Of a stretch of 22,789 nucleotides of DNA, positions 16,818 through 22,789 are shown piece by piece. A program made the position numbers and the translations under genes. The notes beneath the pieces are model-generated. The model was not told where the DNA came from, searched no databases, and was given only the letters and a program-made list of their open reading frames with translations. Origin of the DNA: Oscillospiraceae bacterium (GTDB lineage: Bacteria; Bacillota_A; Clostridia; Oscillospirales; Oscillospiraceae); the NCBI GenBank assembly GCA_016302015.1, contig JAEDOJ010000004.1, positions 1 through 22,789 on the forward strand. The letters are read 5' to 3'. Position 1 is the first letter of the stretch. Each line of letters opens with the position of its first letter.

Positions 16818-17715
16818 CCGTATCATCCTTTTCGTTCTTCCCCTTCTTCATCAGCTTCTGAGTCAGGGGACGTGCAGTTTTTCGCAGAATCTTCAGAGGA
16901 TTGCGGGTCTTTTCCTCCTGCTTGGGAGCCAGCTCGTTCAGCAGAAGCTTTTCCAGCATTTTCGGCGCCAGATGCCGCTTGAGCATCCCGCCCACCGCCA
17001 CGGAAATGGTGCCGGTTTCCTCGGAAACGATGACCACCAGTGCGTCGGAGGCCTCGCTCAGGCCGATGCCCGCCCGATGACGGGTGCCCAGATCGCTGCT
17101 GATATTGCGGTTCTGGGTCAGCGGCAGAACGCAGCCTGCCGCCGCGATTCTTTCGTTGCGAATGATCACCGCGCCGTCATGCAGCGCCGCCTTGGTGAAG
17201 AAAATGTTCCGCAGCAATTCGGAGGACACCCGGGCGTCCACCAGGGTGCCGGTTTTCTCATACTCCAGCAGGGAGGTAGACCGCTCGAAGGCCAGCAGAA
17301 CACCGGTGCGCTCCTTGGACATGATCTCGCAGGCATTGACGGTCTGGGTGATCACCCGGTCAATCTCCCGCTTTTCCTCCTTCATGCTGACGATTTCCCG
17401 GAGGGACTTGCTGCCCAGCTTCTCCAGCATCCGCCGCAGCTCCGGCTGGAACACGATGATCAGGGCGATCAGACCGATCTCCAGAATTTTATCCAGCAGA
17501 TAATTCATCAGATACATATTAAATAGCTGGGTAACCGCCGTGAGCAGGAGGATAATAACGATGCTCTTGGCAATTCTGGCTGCGCCGGTGGACTGGATTA
17601 CGGTGATCACCGCGTAAATAATGCAGGCGACCAGCAGAATATCCACAATATCCATGAACTTTATCGTCGGCAGCATGGACGCAAACTCTTTGAAGAATTC
17701 AATAATAGCACTCAT
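16804..17715 (-). CDS. cdaA: diadenylate cyclase CdaA (c-di-AMP synthase)
   Basis: 303 residues. CdaA is the membrane-bound DAC enzyme that makes c-di-AMP from two ATP, a second messenger for potassium, osmotic and wall balance. Three hydrophobic helices lie at about 22-41, 47-64 and 76-90. The DisA_N cyclase domain follows with DGA at 180-182, RHR at 212-214 and SEETG at 231-235. The basic, charged tail (about 265-303) is longer than the core and may be disordered. ATG at 17715 is chosen because GGAG lies 8 nt upstream; a TTG at 17721 is too close to it. The gene is the first of the long train and has the promoter at 17749-17777. Confidence 0.96.
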   Translation of the reverse strand: MSAIIEFFKEFASMLPTIKFMDIVDILLVACIIYAVITVIQSTGAARIAKSIVIILLLTAVTQLFNMYLMNYLLDKILEIGLIALIIVFQPELRRMLEKLGSKSLREIVSMKEEKREIDRVITQTVNACEIMSKERTGVLLAFERSTSLLEYEKTGTLVDARVSSELLRNIFFTKAALHDGAVIIRNERIAAAGCVLPLTQNRNISSDLGTRHRAGIGLSEASDALVVIVSEETGTISVAVGGMLKRHLAPKMLEKLLLNELAPKQEEKTRNPLKILRKTARPLTQKLMKKGKNEKDDTDAET

Positions 17716-17748
17716 AAGCAATACTCCGCTTATACTTTTATTTGTATA

Positions 17749-17777
17749 ATTATATCCGATTTTAACTTCAATAGCAA
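17749..17777 (-). promoter_or_regulatory. sigma-A promoter of the cdaA-led gene train
   Basis: On the minus strand TTGCTA (17777-17772) is separated by exactly 17 nt from a consensus TATAAT (17754-17749). Transcription should start near 17742, leaving a leader of about 26 nt before the cdaA ATG. It lies 17 nt past the stop of the upstream aminotransferase gene, with no terminator between, so some read-through into cdaA is also expected. Confidence 0.8.
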
Positions 17778-17793
17778 GAGGAAACTGTTCTTT

Positions 17794-18915
17794 TTATAAG
17801 GAATCTCCGGCGGGGAAGAGCTTTTTGCACAGGTTGGTAAACCGTATCACCTCGCCGGGGGTGTTAAAGTCCGAAAAGCTCACCCGAATCGTGCCGCTTT
17901 CCAGCGTTCCGCCGCTCTCGTGGGCATAGGGCGCGCAGTGCAGTCCCGCCCGGACTGCCGTCCCGTAATGTCCCAGCCGTTCCGCCGCCTCCTGGCAATC
18001 CACGCCGTCTACGGTAAAGGACAATACGCCGCTCTGCTCCGGGCCGAAATAGGGATGGATTCCCCGCACGCCCCGCCAGCGCTGCTCCAGCAGGCGCAGC
18101 AGCCGCTGCTCCCTCTGAAAAATAGTTTCCTCCCCACGGCTGCGGACATACCGCAGACCCGCCGCCAGACCGGCTATGCCGCAGACATTATGCGTTCCCG
18201 CCTCCAGACGATCCGGCAGAAAGTCCGGCATTTCCTGCGCTTCGGAATTGCTGCCCGTCCCTCCGAAGAGGAAAGGCTCCGCCCCGTCGGCACAGAGCAG
18301 AATTCCGGTTCCCTGAGGGCCGTACAGCCCCTTGTGCCCCGGCATGGCAATAAATCTTGCCCCAGTTTGACGGAGAGAAATCGGTATGGTTCCCGCAGAC
18401 TGGGAGGCGTCAATAATCAGGGGAATTTTTCTCTGACGGCACCGGGCGGCGATTTCCTCCATGGGGAGAATATAGCCGAACACATTGGAAACATGGGTGC
18501 AGACCACCGCCAGGGGATTCTTCCGCAGGGCCAGATCAAATTCCGCCAGGGTATTTCCCGGGGAGAACATCTGTCGGCCTGCCACAAGAATCTCCGCTCC
18601 CAGATGGTGCAGCGGCCTGGTCACGGCGTTGTGCTCGAAGCCGGAGATCACCACCCGCCCCCCCGGAGGCACCAGCGTCTGTATGGCGATGTTCAGGCCG
18701 TGGGTGGCGTTCATGGTAAAAATCACCTGCTCCGGCTCTGCGTCAAAAAGCCGTCCTGCCAGCTCCCGGCATTCATATACCGCTTTGGCGGCATTCATGG
18801 CCGGTCTGTGACCGCCCCGGCCTACGCTGGCACAGGTTTCCATGGCCCGCACCACCGCCCGGGCAACCCCAGGCGGTTTTTGAAAGCTGGTGGCCGCACT
18901 GTCAAAGTAAATCAT
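17794..18915 (-). CDS. class-V aminotransferase / cysteine desulfurase-like PLP enzyme
   Basis: 373 residues. It has the fold of NifS/SufS-type cysteine desulfurases, which take sulfur from cysteine (or selenium from selenocysteine) onto a Cys. Visible parts: MIYFDSAATS start, FEHNAV with His95, the PLP-contacting IIDASQSAG with Asp169, PGHKG with the likely PLP Lys195, and RAGLHCAPYAH with the likely catalytic C327. HKG followed by GPQGTG is the pattern of the family that neighbours DUF3343 genes, as here (4-nt overlap). Strong GGAGG lies before the ATG. The physiological acceptor is not evident: no iscU, sufBC or selD is in the window. Confidence 0.9.
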   Translation of the reverse strand: MIYFDSAATSFQKPPGVARAVVRAMETCASVGRGGHRPAMNAAKAVYECRELAGRLFDAEPEQVIFTMNATHGLNIAIQTLVPPGGRVVISGFEHNAVTRPLHHLGAEILVAGRQMFSPGNTLAEFDLALRKNPLAVVCTHVSNVFGYILPMEEIAARCRQRKIPLIIDASQSAGTIPISLRQTGARFIAMPGHKGLYGPQGTGILLCADGAEPFLFGGTGSNSEAQEMPDFLPDRLEAGTHNVCGIAGLAAGLRYVRSRGEETIFQREQRLLRLLEQRWRGVRGIHPYFGPEQSGVLSFTVDGVDCQEAAERLGHYGTAVRAGLHCAPYAHESGGTLESGTIRVSFSDFNTPGEVIRFTNLCKKLFPAGDSL

Positions 18916-19166
18916 GTGCTGACCTCCTGCCAGTTTCCATCCTTCCCTTTGCGAAAAATACGATTATAGCGCTCCTTTTCCTGCTGCAAGGACGTCTTGG
19001 CACGAAGCAGATTCTCCCCCTTTACCCGCAGGCTGTAGCCGCAGCCCAGCTCCTGTACCTGCTTTGGTGTACGCACCAGATGATTCGGCACTCTTGCCCG
19101 TTCCAGCACCTTACCGGCTCTTGTGGCGGCGGTGACGGAACGAAAGGTAAAATAATATTCATACAT
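18912..19166 (-). CDS. DUF3343 domain small protein (putative Se/S carrier-like)
   Basis: 84 residues. The fold starts with YYFTFRSVTAATRAGKVL and carries the family's single conserved Cys in ELGCGYSLRV (C42), which could accept or relay sulfur or selenium. GGAGGGG lies 7 nt upstream of the ATG. It overlaps the desulfurase-like gene by 4 nt, so a donor-carrier pair is plausible. That role is inference; the family is associated with selenium-using clostridia. The C-terminal part (about 50-84) is basic. No clear sigma-A promoter was found upstream. Confidence 0.85.
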   Translation of the reverse strand: MYEYYFTFRSVTAATRAGKVLERARVPNHLVRTPKQVQELGCGYSLRVKGENLLRAKTSLQQEKERYNRIFRKGKDGNWQEVST

Positions 19167-19257
19167 AGAAGCACCCCTCCCGATTTCATCCTATGATATT
19201 CGCCGGATTTTGACACGCTTCGGAGATTTTTTCACGGGGGCGCAAAAACTTCCTCAC

Positions 19258-19293
19258 AACTTAATAAAAACTTAATTTCTTTTCGGTTATAAT
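19258..19293 (+). promoter_or_regulatory. candidate activator-dependent promoter with Pho-box-like direct repeat
   Basis: AACTTAAT occurs at 19258-19265 and again at 19269-19276, an 11-bp (one helical turn) period. A consensus TATAAT (19288-19293) begins 12 nt after the second copy and there is no good -35 hexamer. That is the architecture of PhoB/PhoP-activated promoters. Around the TATAAT, CGGTTA...TAAT recurs inverted at 19311-19323, another possible operator. No plus-strand gene follows before 21293. The regulator assignment is inference. Confidence 0.35.
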
Positions 19294-19373
19294 CTTAACA
19301 ATTGTCGGGTATTATGGTAACCGTAAACAACAAATCTCTTTTTCATTTTCCCCCTCTATTCTATATTTGGACT

Positions 19374-19410
19374 CCGCAGGTAAGTCAGCCGCTTGCCTGC
19401 GGTTTCTTCT
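19374..19410 (+). terminator. plus-strand terminator-like hairpin in the proS/DUF3343 gap
   Basis: CCGCAGG (19374-19380) pairs with CCTGCGG (19396-19402). The stem extends by a T-G wobble and AAG/CTT to 11 bp with a 7-nt loop. TTTCTTCT follows. The T-tract is interrupted, and there is none on the minus side. It would end an RNA of about 100 nt begun at the TATAAT at 19288, if that promoter works. Confidence 0.5.
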
Positions 19411-19424
19411 GCCCTCAGGCCGGC

Positions 19425-19458
19425 AAAAGAGATCCCTCCGCTGCAAGCGAAGGGATCT
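19425..19458 (-). terminator. palindrome copy 1, minus-strand intrinsic terminator
   Basis: Outer arms AGATCCCT (19430-19437) and AGGGATCT (19451-19458) enclose CGCT/AGCG with a 3-nt loop. On the minus strand the single odd position becomes a T-G pair, giving a 13-bp stem. It is followed there by TCTTTT (to 19425). It is a good end point for transcripts reading out of proS, about 290 nt past its stop. It is identical over 30 bp to the copy at 19709-19738. Confidence 0.6.
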
Positions 19459-19738
19459 CAGCGTGTAGAAAAAACTTTTCGACACGCTGGCAGACTGCAA
19501 AAAAGTTCGGAAGTCGAGCAACTCCCGGTCGTCGGCGTACAAAGGTACGGTAGACCGGGAGTTGCGATGAAAGCCAAAATTCTTGCGAAGCAAGAGAAAT
19601 ACAACTAAAAAAGTTCGGAAATCTTTCTGTATTTCCAGCGAATCAAAGGAAGCGTATTGGCTAAAATAAATATTCTATTTTGGCGATTCCGGACTTTTTT
19701 GACAGTCTGAGATCCCTCCGCTGCAAGCGAAGGGATCT
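19429..19738. repeat. MITE-like or structured-RNA mosaic flanked by identical palindromes
   Basis: Identical 30-bp palindromes lie at 19429-19458 and 19709-19738. Between them are several stems. CAGCGTGT/ACACGCTG is at 19459-19466 and 19482-19489. An imperfect inverted repeat of 22 and 23 bp (one indel, one mismatch) is at 19491-19512 and 19687-19709. A perfect 13-bp stem GCAACTCCCGGTC is at 19518-19530 with 19553-19565, containing an inner CGTAC/GTACG. GCCAAAAT/ATTTTGGC is at 19573-19580 and 19677-19684, and GAAATACA/TGTATTTC at 19596-19603 and 19628-19635. No transposase or credible ORF is present. It could be a non-autonomous mobile element or a multibranched RNA. Confidence 0.7.
19499..19620 (+). 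repeat. 14-bp direct repeat competing for one partner arm
   Basis: AAAAAAGTTCGGAA occurs at 19499-19512 and again at 19607-19620. Both can pair with TTCCGGACTTTTTT at 19687-19700 (one G-T wobble). Only one pairing can form at a time. Confidence 0.7.
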
Positions 19739-19742
19739 TTTT
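19710..19742 (+). terminator. palindrome copy 2, plus-strand intrinsic terminator
   Basis: This is the same 30-bp palindrome as copy 1. Arms 19710-19717 and 19731-19738 are followed on the plus strand by TTTTT (19738-19742). It has no T-tract on the minus side, so it is a poor terminator for proS, whose stop is 10 nt away. It would end plus-strand RNA made across the mosaic. Confidence 0.6.
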
Positions 19743-19747
19743 CCAAA

Positions 19748-21184
19748 TCAGTATGCCACGCCCCAGTAGATCATCTTCCTGGCGGGTCTGCCGCAGATGG
19801 GGCAGACATCGTCCAGATGCTCCTGTGCAAAGGGCATGCAGCGGGAGGTCATGCCGGCGACCTCCTTCATCTTCAGCTCGCAGGCCTCGTCCTCGCACCA
19901 CATGGTCTTGATAAAGCCGCCCTTTTCCTGCTGAAGCTGCTTTGCTTCCTCCAGAGAATGGGCTTCGTAGGTATGCTCCCGCAGATTCTTCAGCGCCCGC
20001 TGATACAGTCCCTCATGAACCGCCTCCAGCTGCTGTCCGGCCACCGTCTCCAGCTCGTCCAGGGAGACAAAGGTCTTTTCCCGGTTGTCCCGGCGAACCA
20101 TGCAGCACTGATTCTGCTCAATATCCCTGGGGCCGATCTCCACACGGACGGGAACACCCTTCATTTCGTACTGGGCGCACTTCCAGCCCATGGACTGGTC
20201 GGACTCGTCCACCTTTACCCGGTAGCCCGCTGCGCTGAGGCGGTCAGCCAGCTTGGCGGCGGCCTCCAGCACGCCCTCCTTGTGCATGGCCACGGGAACG
20301 ATCACAAACTGAATGGGTGCGATTTTGGGGGGCAGCACCAGACCGTTGTTATCGCCGTGGGTCATGATGATGCCGCCGATGAGACGGGTAGAGACCCCCC
20401 AGGAGGTCTGGTGGGGATATTCCCGCTGATTGTCCTTGCTGGTAAAGGTGATGTCAAAGGCTCTGGCGAAGCCGTCGCCAAAGTAATGGGAGGTGCCCGC
20501 CTGCAGCGCCTTCCGGTCATGCATCATGCACTCGATGGTATAGGTGGCCTCCGCACCGTTGAACTTTTCCTTCTCGGTCTTCTGTCCCCGGGTCACGGGC
20601 ATTGCCAGCACGTTCTCACAGAAATCCGCATAGACGTTCAGCATCCGCTCGGTTTCCTCTCTGGCCTCCTGGGCGGTGGCGTGCATGGTGTGACCCTCCT
20701 GCCAGAGGAACTCTCTGTGACGGAGGAAGGGACGGCTGGTCTTTTCCCAGCGCAGAACGCTGCACCACTGGTTGTACATCTTGGGCAGATCCCGGTGGGA
20801 CTGGATCACATTGCGGAAATGCTCGCAGAACAGAGTCTCGGAGGTGGGACGGATGCAGTAACGCTCCTCCAGCGGCTCACTGCCGCCCATGGTGACCCAG
20901 GCACACTCCGGCGCAAAGCCCTCTACATGATCCTTCTCCTTCTGCAGGAGGGATTCCGGGATCAGCATGGGCATATAAACGTTCTCCGCACCGGTCTTTT
21001 TGAACTCCGCGTCCATCATCTTCTGGATGTTTTCCCAGATGGCGTAGCCATAGGGACGGTAGATAAACATACCCTTGATGGAGGAATAGTCGATCAGCTC
21101 CGCCTTCTTGCACACATCGGTGTACCACTGGGCAAAGTCGACCTCCATATCGGTAATCTGTTCCACTTTCTTTTCCTTAGCCAT
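19748..21184 (-). CDS. proS: prolyl-tRNA synthetase, archaeal/eukaryotic-type (ProS type 3)
   Basis: 478 residues. ProS charges tRNAPro. This short form lacks the insertion editing domain of typical bacterial ProRS and has a C-terminal zinc domain instead. Visible: class II motif 2 [15 protein letters not shown] (145-159) and WQEGHT (161-166), motif 3 region [17 protein letters not shown] (270-286), an anticodon-binding domain (about 290-400) with [22 protein letters not shown], zinc-type Cys C430-x4-C435 and C461-x2-C464, and the family's terminal Tyr. GGGAG lies about 10 nt before the ATG. It is transcribed alone; no T-box leader fits the roughly 100-nt upstream gap. Confidence 0.96.
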   Translation of the reverse strand: MAKEKKVEQITDMEVDFAQWYTDVCKKAELIDYSSIKGMFIYRPYGYAIWENIQKMMDAEFKKTGAENVYMPMLIPESLLQKEKDHVEGFAPECAWVTMGGSEPLEERYCIRPTSETLFCEHFRNVIQSHRDLPKMYNQWCSVLRWEKTSRPFLRHREFLWQEGHTMHATAQEAREETERMLNVYADFCENVLAMPVTRGQKTEKEKFNGAEATYTIECMMHDRKALQAGTSHYFGDGFARAFDITFTSKDNQREYPHQTSWGVSTRLIGGIIMTHGDNNGLVLPPKIAPIQFVIVPVAMHKEGVLEAAAKLADRLSAAGYRVKVDESDQSMGWKCAQYEMKGVPVRVEIGPRDIEQNQCCMVRRDNREKTFVSLDELETVAGQQLEAVHEGLYQRALKNLREHTYEAHSLEEAKQLQQEKGGFIKTMWCEDEACELKMKEVAGMTSRCMPFAQEHLDDVCPICGRPARKMIYWGVAY

Positions 21185-21223
21185 GAATTTATATCTCCCT
21201 TTCGGTGTAATTCTCCATGGTTT

Positions 21224-21232
21224 ATTGTATCA
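21224..21232 (-). promoter_or_regulatory. candidate extended -10 promoter of proS
   Basis: The minus strand carries TGATACAAT, an extended -10 (TGnTACAAT), about 40 nt upstream of the proS ATG. The nearby TTGACA is only 7 nt away and cannot act as its -35, so this would be an extended -10 promoter with a weak -35. Confidence 0.4.
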
Positions 21233-21292
21233 CGCCTGTCAAGAGGCTGCATAGAATGGTTTGTAAAATTTTATCCTCGGGAGGGAGGAACC

Positions 21293-21445
21293 TTGGAGAC
21301 AATTACAATTACATTGGACTCTGCGGCAGCGGCCTTTTATGCCCGAATTGCGGAACAGGCCCAGCTTCCCATTGAGACCGTGCTTTCCGACGCCCTTTTC
21401 AAGCTGGCGGGAGAATTATCTCTGGAAGCTCTGCACAAAAGCTGA
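21293..21445 (+). CDS. 50-residue small protein, ribbon-helix-helix-like, TTG start
   Basis: The ORF runs from TTG at 21293 to TGA at 21443-21445. A strong GGGAGGGAGG site ends 4 nt before the TTG, and no in-frame ATG with a ribosome-binding site is available. The protein starts with a short alternating strand (ETITITLD, 2-9) followed by two amphipathic helices (about 10-23 and 27-47, with IETVLSDALFKLAGELSLEAL). This beta-alpha-alpha layout resembles CopG/Arc-type ribbon-helix-helix repressors, but the basic DNA-contact residues in the strand are missing. It is divergent from proS and 64 nt upstream of sdaA. Function unknown; a toxin-antitoxin partner is not seen. Confidence 0.65.
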   Translation: METITITLDSAAAAFYARIAEQAQLPIETVLSDALFKLAGELSLEALHKS

Positions 21446-21453
21446 AAGAGGAA

Positions 21454-21482
21454 TTGTTTTTTTCCAAAAAATCTGATATAAT
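21454..21482 (+). promoter_or_regulatory. sigma-A promoter of sdaA
   Basis: TTGTTT (21454-21459), exactly 17 nt, then consensus TATAAT (21477-21482), preceded by TG one base upstream (extended -10). It lies entirely in the 64-nt gap after the small ORF. A start near 21489 leaves a leader of about 20 nt containing AGAGGTG. Confidence 0.75.
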
Positions 21483-21509
21483 GTCAAAAAAACACAGAGG
21501 TGATTTTGG

Positions 21510-22724
21510 ATGAAATCGATCCGTGACATCTACAAAATCGGGAAAGGCCCTTCCAGCTCCCACACCATGGGGCCGGAGCGTGCCGCCAAGCGCTTCCTTG
21601 AAAAATATCCCGACGCAGACCGCTACTGCGTCAAGCTCTACGCTTCCCTGTGCAAGACCGGCAGAGGCCACGGCACCGACCGGGTGCTGTACGAGGTGCT
21701 GGGCAAGGCCCGGACGGAGGTGCAGTTTTGTGAATTCACCACGGAACCCCTCCCCCATCCCAACACGCTGGATTTCTTCGCCTACCGGGACAGGGAAGAG
21801 ATCGGGAAAATGCGGGTTATGTCCGTGGGAGGCGGCGACATTGTGATTGAGGGGGAGCCTTCCGCTGTGGATGAGGACGTTTATCCGGAAAACTCCTTTG
21901 CGGAAATAAAGCAGTTCTGCGCCTGGCGCTACATCTCTCTGCATGAGTATGTGGAATTAAATGAAGGGCCGGAAATCTGGGATTACTTAGCCGAAATCTG
22001 GCGTGCCATGAAGCGCTCCGTGGAGCTTGGCCTGCACACCGAGGGCATCCTGCCCGGCGGTCTGAATGTCCAGCGAAAGGCAAAGCAGTTATTTGACAAG
22101 GAGCTGGAAACGGAGCTTCCCCAGGTTCGGGAGCTGCGGCTGGTCTGCTCCTATGCCTTTGCCGTGGCCGAGGAGAACGCCGACAACGGCGTGATCGTCA
22201 CCGCTCCCACCTGCGGCTCCTGCGGCGTGCTTCCCGCTGTTCTGCTGTATATGCAGGAGCGGTACGATTTCCCTGACGAGAAGGTTCTGGAGGCGCTTGC
22301 CGTTGCCGGTCTCATCGGCAGTCTTGTGAAGCGGAACGCCTCCGTCTCCGGTGCCGAGTGCGGCTGTCAGGCGGAGATCGGCACCGCCTGCTCCATGGCC
22401 GCCGCCGCTCTGTGCCACCTGAAGGGGCTGTCCATCGACCAGATCGAATATGCCGCCGAGGTAGCCATGGAGCATCAGTTGGGGCTGACCTGCGATCCCA
22501 TCTGCGGTCTGGTGCAGATTCCCTGCATTGAACGCAACGCCGTAGCCGCCAAGCGGGCCATGGACGCCTTCAATCTGGCCTATTTCCTCTGCGGCACCCG
22601 GAACATCAGCTTCGATATGGTCGTCCGTACCATGAAGGAAACCGGTCAGCATATCAATGCCAGCTATAAGGAAACCTCGGAGGGCGGTCTGGCAAAGCTG
22701 TACAACCGGAGAAAATTCAGTTAA
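21510..22724 (+). CDS. sdaA: L-serine ammonia-lyase (L-serine dehydratase), iron-sulfur dependent, single chain
   Basis: 404 residues. It deaminates L-serine to pyruvate and ammonia with a [4Fe-4S] cluster in which iron acts as Lewis acid. The N-terminal beta-type domain (about 1-140) begins with GPSSSHTMGP at 13-22. The catalytic alpha-type domain follows, with PTCGSCGVLP (233-242), GAECGCQAEIGTACSM (281-296) and CDPICGLVQIPC (328-339). C286, C328 and C339 have the 42- and 11-residue spacing of the cluster ligands in characterised family members. Both halves are in one polypeptide, unlike the split Bacillus SdaAA/SdaAB. AGAGGTG lies upstream of the ATG. The gene stands alone between its promoter and a strong terminator. 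Confidence 0.95.
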   Translation: MKSIRDIYKIGKGPSSSHTMGPERAAKRFLEKYPDADRYCVKLYASLCKTGRGHGTDRVLYEVLGKARTEVQFCEFTTEPLPHPNTLDFFAYRDREEIGKMRVMSVGGGDIVIEGEPSAVDEDVYPENSFAEIKQFCAWRYISLHEYVELNEGPEIWDYLAEIWRAMKRSVELGLHTEGILPGGLNVQRKAKQLFDKELETELPQVRELRLVCSYAFAVAEENADNGVIVTAPTCGSCGVLPAVLLYMQERYDFPDEKVLEALAVAGLIGSLVKRNASVSGAECGCQAEIGTACSMAAAALCHLKGLSIDQIEYAAEVAMEHQLGLTCDPICGLVQIPCIERNAVAAKRAMDAFNLAYFLCGTRNISFDMVVRTMKETGQHINASYKETSEGGLAKLYNRRKFS

Positions 22725-22732
22725 TTAAAGCG

Positions 22733-22767
22733 AGGGCTGTCTCACGAAGTGAGACAGCCCTGTTTTT
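22733..22767 (+). terminator. intrinsic terminator of sdaA
   Basis: A perfect 13-bp stem (AGGGCTGTCTCAC at 22733-22745 with GTGAGACAGCCCT at 22749-22761) with a GAA loop is followed by GTTTTT. It begins 9 nt after the sdaA stop. The remaining 22 bases to the right edge show nothing identifiable. Confidence 0.95.
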
Positions 22768-22789
22768 CAGAACAGCGCTTCCAGCTGTT

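Noticed and set aside
19290..19349. 19-residue minus-strand ORF with a GGGGG site (MKKRFVVYGY...)
   Set aside because: It is too short to support. It could be a leader peptide, but no downstream attenuator or gene close by explains it.
19302..19553. Plus-strand 83-codon ORF over the mosaic
   Set aside because: It has no ribosome-binding site, runs through palindromes and terminator hairpins, and shows no protein-like pattern.
19429..19738. CRISPR array from the repeated palindromes
   Set aside because: There are only two copies, 250 bp apart, with structured rather than spacer-like sequence between them and no cas genes.
21224..21245. TTGACA near TACAAT as a standard sigma-A promoter for proS
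   Set aside because: The two hexamers are only 7 nt apart, and 17 nt from the TTGACA there is no -10-like sequence.
21185..21292. T-box or other riboswitch leader for proS
   Set aside because: Only about 100 nt separate proS from the divergent small ORF. No T-box antiterminator motif or terminator hairpin was seen on the minus strand.

Overview
The window looks like chromosomal core sequence from a GC-rich, spore-forming member of the Clostridia, most likely the Oscillospiraceae or a close family. This rests on gene content (SipL-like spore coat protein, PASTA kinase, RemA, CdaA/CdaR, archaeal-type ProRS, single-chain Fe-S L-serine dehydratase), on the familiar Firmicutes order yicC-remA-gmk-rpoZ-priA-def-fmt-rsmB-rlmN-prpC-prkC-rsgA, and on purine-rich Shine-Dalgarno sites. 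The species cannot be named from the sequence alone.

Region 1 (1-17,777, all minus strand) is one long, tightly packed gene train. Transcription probably starts at a near-consensus promoter at 17,749-17,777. It runs through cdaA and cdaR (c-di-AMP synthesis and its regulator), an RseC-like four-Cys membrane protein, a DUF5685 protein and a J-domain protein with a Cys-rich tail. It continues with yicC, remA, gmk, rpoZ, priA, def, fmt, rsmB, rlmN, a PP2C phosphatase, the PASTA kinase and rsgA. Most junctions are 4-nt overlaps or gaps of a few bases. A hairpin follows rsgA, then a 48-residue membrane ORF and a SipL-like gene cut by the left edge. Compared with the Bacillus arrangement, coaBC is missing between rpoZ and priA, rpe and thiN are missing after rsgA, and glmM does not follow cdaR.

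Region 2 (17,794-19,166, minus) is a two-gene unit: a DUF3343 small protein and a class-V aminotransferase/cysteine desulfurase-like enzyme, a pairing associated with sulfur or selenium handling.

Region 3 (19,167-19,747) has no convincing gene but is the most unusual part. It holds a direct repeat with 11-bp periodicity next to a TATAAT box, a plus-strand terminator-like hairpin, and a mosaic of nested inverted repeats. Two identical 30-bp palindromes flank the mosaic, and each keeps a T-tract on only one side. This looks like a bidirectional terminator duplicated or split by a MITE-like insert, or like a structured RNA ending in its own terminator.

Region 4 (19,748-22,789) holds proS (minus). 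Divergent from it are a 50-residue ribbon-helix-helix-like small protein with a TTG start and sdaA (plus). sdaA has its own near-consensus promoter and a perfect 13-bp intrinsic terminator.

The long train links translation (Fmt, Def, RsmB, RlmN, RsgA), nucleotide and transcription functions (Gmk, RpoZ, PriA), and envelope or second-messenger signalling (CdaA/CdaR, PrkC/Stp). The parts with least known function are the RseC-like, DUF5685 and J-domain trio and the intergenic mosaic.
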